Shown: piece by piece, positions 5,279 to 6,820 of the stretch
How the letters are laid out: each line of letters starts with the position of its first letter
Position numbering within the stretch: the first letter of the stretch is position 1
The notes under the pieces: generated by a model
The model's database searches: none
What the model was told of the DNA's origin: nothing
The model's input: only the letters and a program-made list of their open reading frames with translations
Position numbers and translations under genes: made by a program
Assembly (NCBI GenBank): GCA_023253795.1
Contig: JALRFG010000107.1
Coordinates: 1 to 6,820 of the forward strand
Source: Methylocystis sp.
GTDB lineage: Bacteria; Pseudomonadota; Alphaproteobacteria; Rhizobiales; Beijerinckiaceae
Direction: 5' to 3'
DNA length: 6,820 bases

Positions 5279-6820
5279 TCACAGATTTTTGTTGGGAGGA
5301 ACCGCGCCGGGCGCCGAAGCGGGCCGGAACGACCATTGAATATCGACGCCGGACGTCGCCACGCCGGTGAGCACAATCTGCGGCGCGGTCCGGGCGCCGG
5401 CGGGGCGGGCGTAAAAGACGCTGTCGGCGATGCGGGGTTCGGCGCCGGTGGCCGAAAATAGCAGCCGCGCCCCATCGCCGAGCGTCAGTTCGATTCCATC
5501 GGCGACGGGCGTCGCCTTGACCTGCGGGTGCAGATGAAAGCGCAGGCCGAATTCGTCGGGCGTCTTCGTCGCGCCACTGGTGGCGGTCAGCAGACGGTCG
5601 CGTCCCGAAAGAATGGCGCCGTCATGGCTGAGGGTGAGTTCGCGGGCGTGCACCAGACCATAGGTCGCCGCATAGCCGTCATGCGACAGAAGCAGGGTCG
5701 TTTCGTTTTCGAGCGCGCGCCGTTCGACCGTCACCTTGTCCGGCCCTTCGATCGGACGGGCGTTGGCGCCGTGCGGCGCTTCGACGAAGCGCGCTGAAGA
5801 GGTTTCGCCAATGGTCAGCGTCGAATGTGCGGCGGTTGAGCGCGCGGCCTCCCGCGCCTCGGAATTATGCGGACCGGGAGCGCCGCAGTTCACGACAATC
5901 CGCTCCGTCCCGCGCGAATATTCAAACGACAGGCAGCCCGCGTGGGCGTGGGTGGCGAATTCGGCGGGCGGGGCGCCGCCGGCATCGATCAGCGTCAGCG
6001 CGCCGTTTGCCTCCAGCCGCTGATAGCCGGTCTCCGGCGCCTGCAAGGGCGCGGGACCGCGCGTTTCCTCATGCGCCAACACATTGGCGAGGCGGTCGCG
6101 AGCCGTTGCGCCGGCGCCGTTGAACAAGGCCAGCGCGCCATCGCCATGTTGCATCATCCGCAGCATCGGTAGAGCGCGCGCAATGGCGCGTTTCATGGTT
6201 TCGGGCGTCTTGAGGCCGCGGGCGGCGAAAACCTGGCGCAGGGCCAGAAGATCAAGCAGCAGATCGAGCGGCGCCTGGGGGTTGCGGCTGATATGGCCGC
6301 CGTCGGCGAGGATTTGCCGTTTCAGCTCCGCGCTCAAAAGACGCCGCGCCTCCGGCGCGATGGCATGGCCGGTGTCGGCGCAGACCGAGAACTCCACCAG
6401 CGCGATGGCGCAGAGCGCACGCTCTGTCCCGCGCGCTGTGCCGGCGCTCAGCGCCACCCACAGCAGGCGCGCATGCTGCGCCAGCGCCAGCATGAAGCGT
6501 TCGTAGAATTCGGAGTCGGCTTCGTCGAGCAGCAGCGGCGATTGCGCGAGAAACGACAGAAGTCGCCGCGCGACGATGGCCGGCTCTTGCGCCGGATCGT
6601 CGCGCGTCAGCGGCGTCGATAAAAAGGCGTCGACCAGCCGTTGCGCCGTCAACCGATCCGTCTCGCCCAGATGGCGCAGCCATGAAAAGCCGGTGAGGGT
6701 GCGGCGCCAGCCGACCGAGGGCGCAAAACGCCGGAAGGGCGTGTCGTCGCCGACGACATGGACGGTCTTGCCCTCGAAGGAGAAATAGCCGGCCCGCATT
6801 TCGTCGGCGACGGTCGAGTC
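5279..6820 (-). CDS. Heparinase II/III-family protein, 5' end outside the window
   Basis: The frame is open to the right edge (DSTVADE precedes the first internal Met at 6799), so that Met is not the start; about 513 codons are visible. Numbering from Met 6799, the N-terminal part holds AGYFSFEGKTV and GFSWLRHLGET (37-47), then an alpha-helical region with QILADGGHISRNPQ (162-175), as in the toroid domain of the heparinase II/III polysaccharide lyase superfamily. The beta-rich C-terminal domain has HAHAGCLSFEYSRGTERIVVNCG (284-306), described here as HAHAG then SFE then VNCG, and STAAHSTLTIG (321-331). Characterised lyases of this type cleave uronic-acid polysaccharides, usually in the periplasm. 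This subfamily sits in front of purH in many Rhizobiales, often after rsmB, and its real substrate is unknown. A Gly stands where some relatives have Asp after the His-Ala pair, so lyase activity is uncertain. Whether it has a signal peptide cannot be seen. Confidence 0.88.
   Translation of the reverse strand, partial: DSTVADEMRAGYFSFEGKTVHVVGDDTPFRRFAPSVGWRRTLTGFSWLRHLGETDRLTAQRLVDAFLSTPLTRDDPAQEPAIVARRLLSFLAQSPLLLDEADSEFYERFMLALAQHARLLWVALSAGTARGTERALCAIALVEFSVCADTGHAIAPEARRLLSAELKRQILADGGHISRNPQAPLDLLLDLLALRQVFAARGLKTPETMKRAIARALPMLRMMQHGDGALALFNGAGATARDRLANVLAHEETRGPAPLQAPETGYQRLEANGALTLIDAGGAPPAEFATHAHAGCLSFEYSRGTERIVVNCGAPGPHNSEAREAARSTAAHSTLTIGETSSARFVEAPHGANARPIEGPDKVTVERRALENETTLLLSHDGYAATYGLVHARELTLSHDGAILSGRDRLLTATSGATKTPDEFGLRFHLHPQVKATPVADGIELTLGDGARLLFSATGAEPRIADSVFYARPAGARTAPQIVLTGVATSGVDIQWSFRPASAPGAVPPNKNL

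Noticed and set aside
4342..5370. 342-codon open frame on the plus strand, opposite purH
   Set aside because: It is fully antisense to a well-supported purH, has Arg/His/Gly-rich low-complexity wording and no recognisable motif; long antisense frames are expected opposite GC-rich genes.
5239..5475. N-terminal extension of purH by 79 residues
   Set aside because: The extension overlaps the preceding gene, is Pro/Arg-rich, and normal PurH begins just before the ALLSVSDKTG motif with a good ribosome binding site at the internal ATG.
6252..6683. Overlapping frames of 140 or so codons on both strands within the heparinase-family gene
   Set aside because: Arg/Ala-rich shadows in other frames of a gene with clear family motifs.
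1..6820. CRISPR arrays, insertion sequences, tRNA/rRNA genes, phage or defence genes
   Set aside because: I read for direct repeats, terminal inverted repeats, transposase-like or RNA-gene motifs and found none that could be supported.

Overview
This is a GC-rich window (roughly 60% or more G+C in most genes) from an alphaproteobacterial chromosome, most likely of the order Hyphomicrobiales (Rhizobiales). The placement rests on two gene neighbourhoods from family knowledge: a PtsP-type enzyme I directly before prfA, and a heparinase II/III-family gene directly before purH. A methylotroph or Beijerinckiaceae/Methylocystaceae-like host is possible, but the sequence alone does not settle it.

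Left arm, plus strand (1-1483): the C-terminal end of a PEP phosphotransferase of the nitrogen-related PTS (ptsP, cut by the window edge), then a complete peptide chain release factor 1 gene (prfA). prmC, which encodes the methyltransferase that modifies the GGQ glutamine of release factors, often follows prfA in related bacteria. Here it does not: ten bases after the prfA stop begins the 3' end of a gene on the other strand.

Right arm, minus strand (1494-6820, reading right to left): a heparinase II/III-family protein (5' end outside the window), purH (bifunctional last enzyme of IMP synthesis), a TadG-like membrane-anchored von Willebrand A protein, and a small exported protein of unknown function. 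The heparinase-family gene and purH are 40 bases apart and probably cotranscribed. A 116-base gap with an inverted repeat and an AT-rich patch separates purH from tadG, so tadG may have its own promoter. tadG and the small exported gene touch or nearly touch and look like a two-gene unit. The two arms meet tail to tail at about 1484-1493.

Functionally, the window is mostly housekeeping (nitrogen-PTS signalling, translation termination, purine synthesis), with an envelope-related pair (tadG-like plus small secreted protein) lodged between prfA and purH. That pair, the absence of prmC and the Cys-rich insertion in the TadG-like protein are the most unusual points. I see no CRISPR array, transposase, tRNA, rRNA or phage gene, and no convincing undescribed system.
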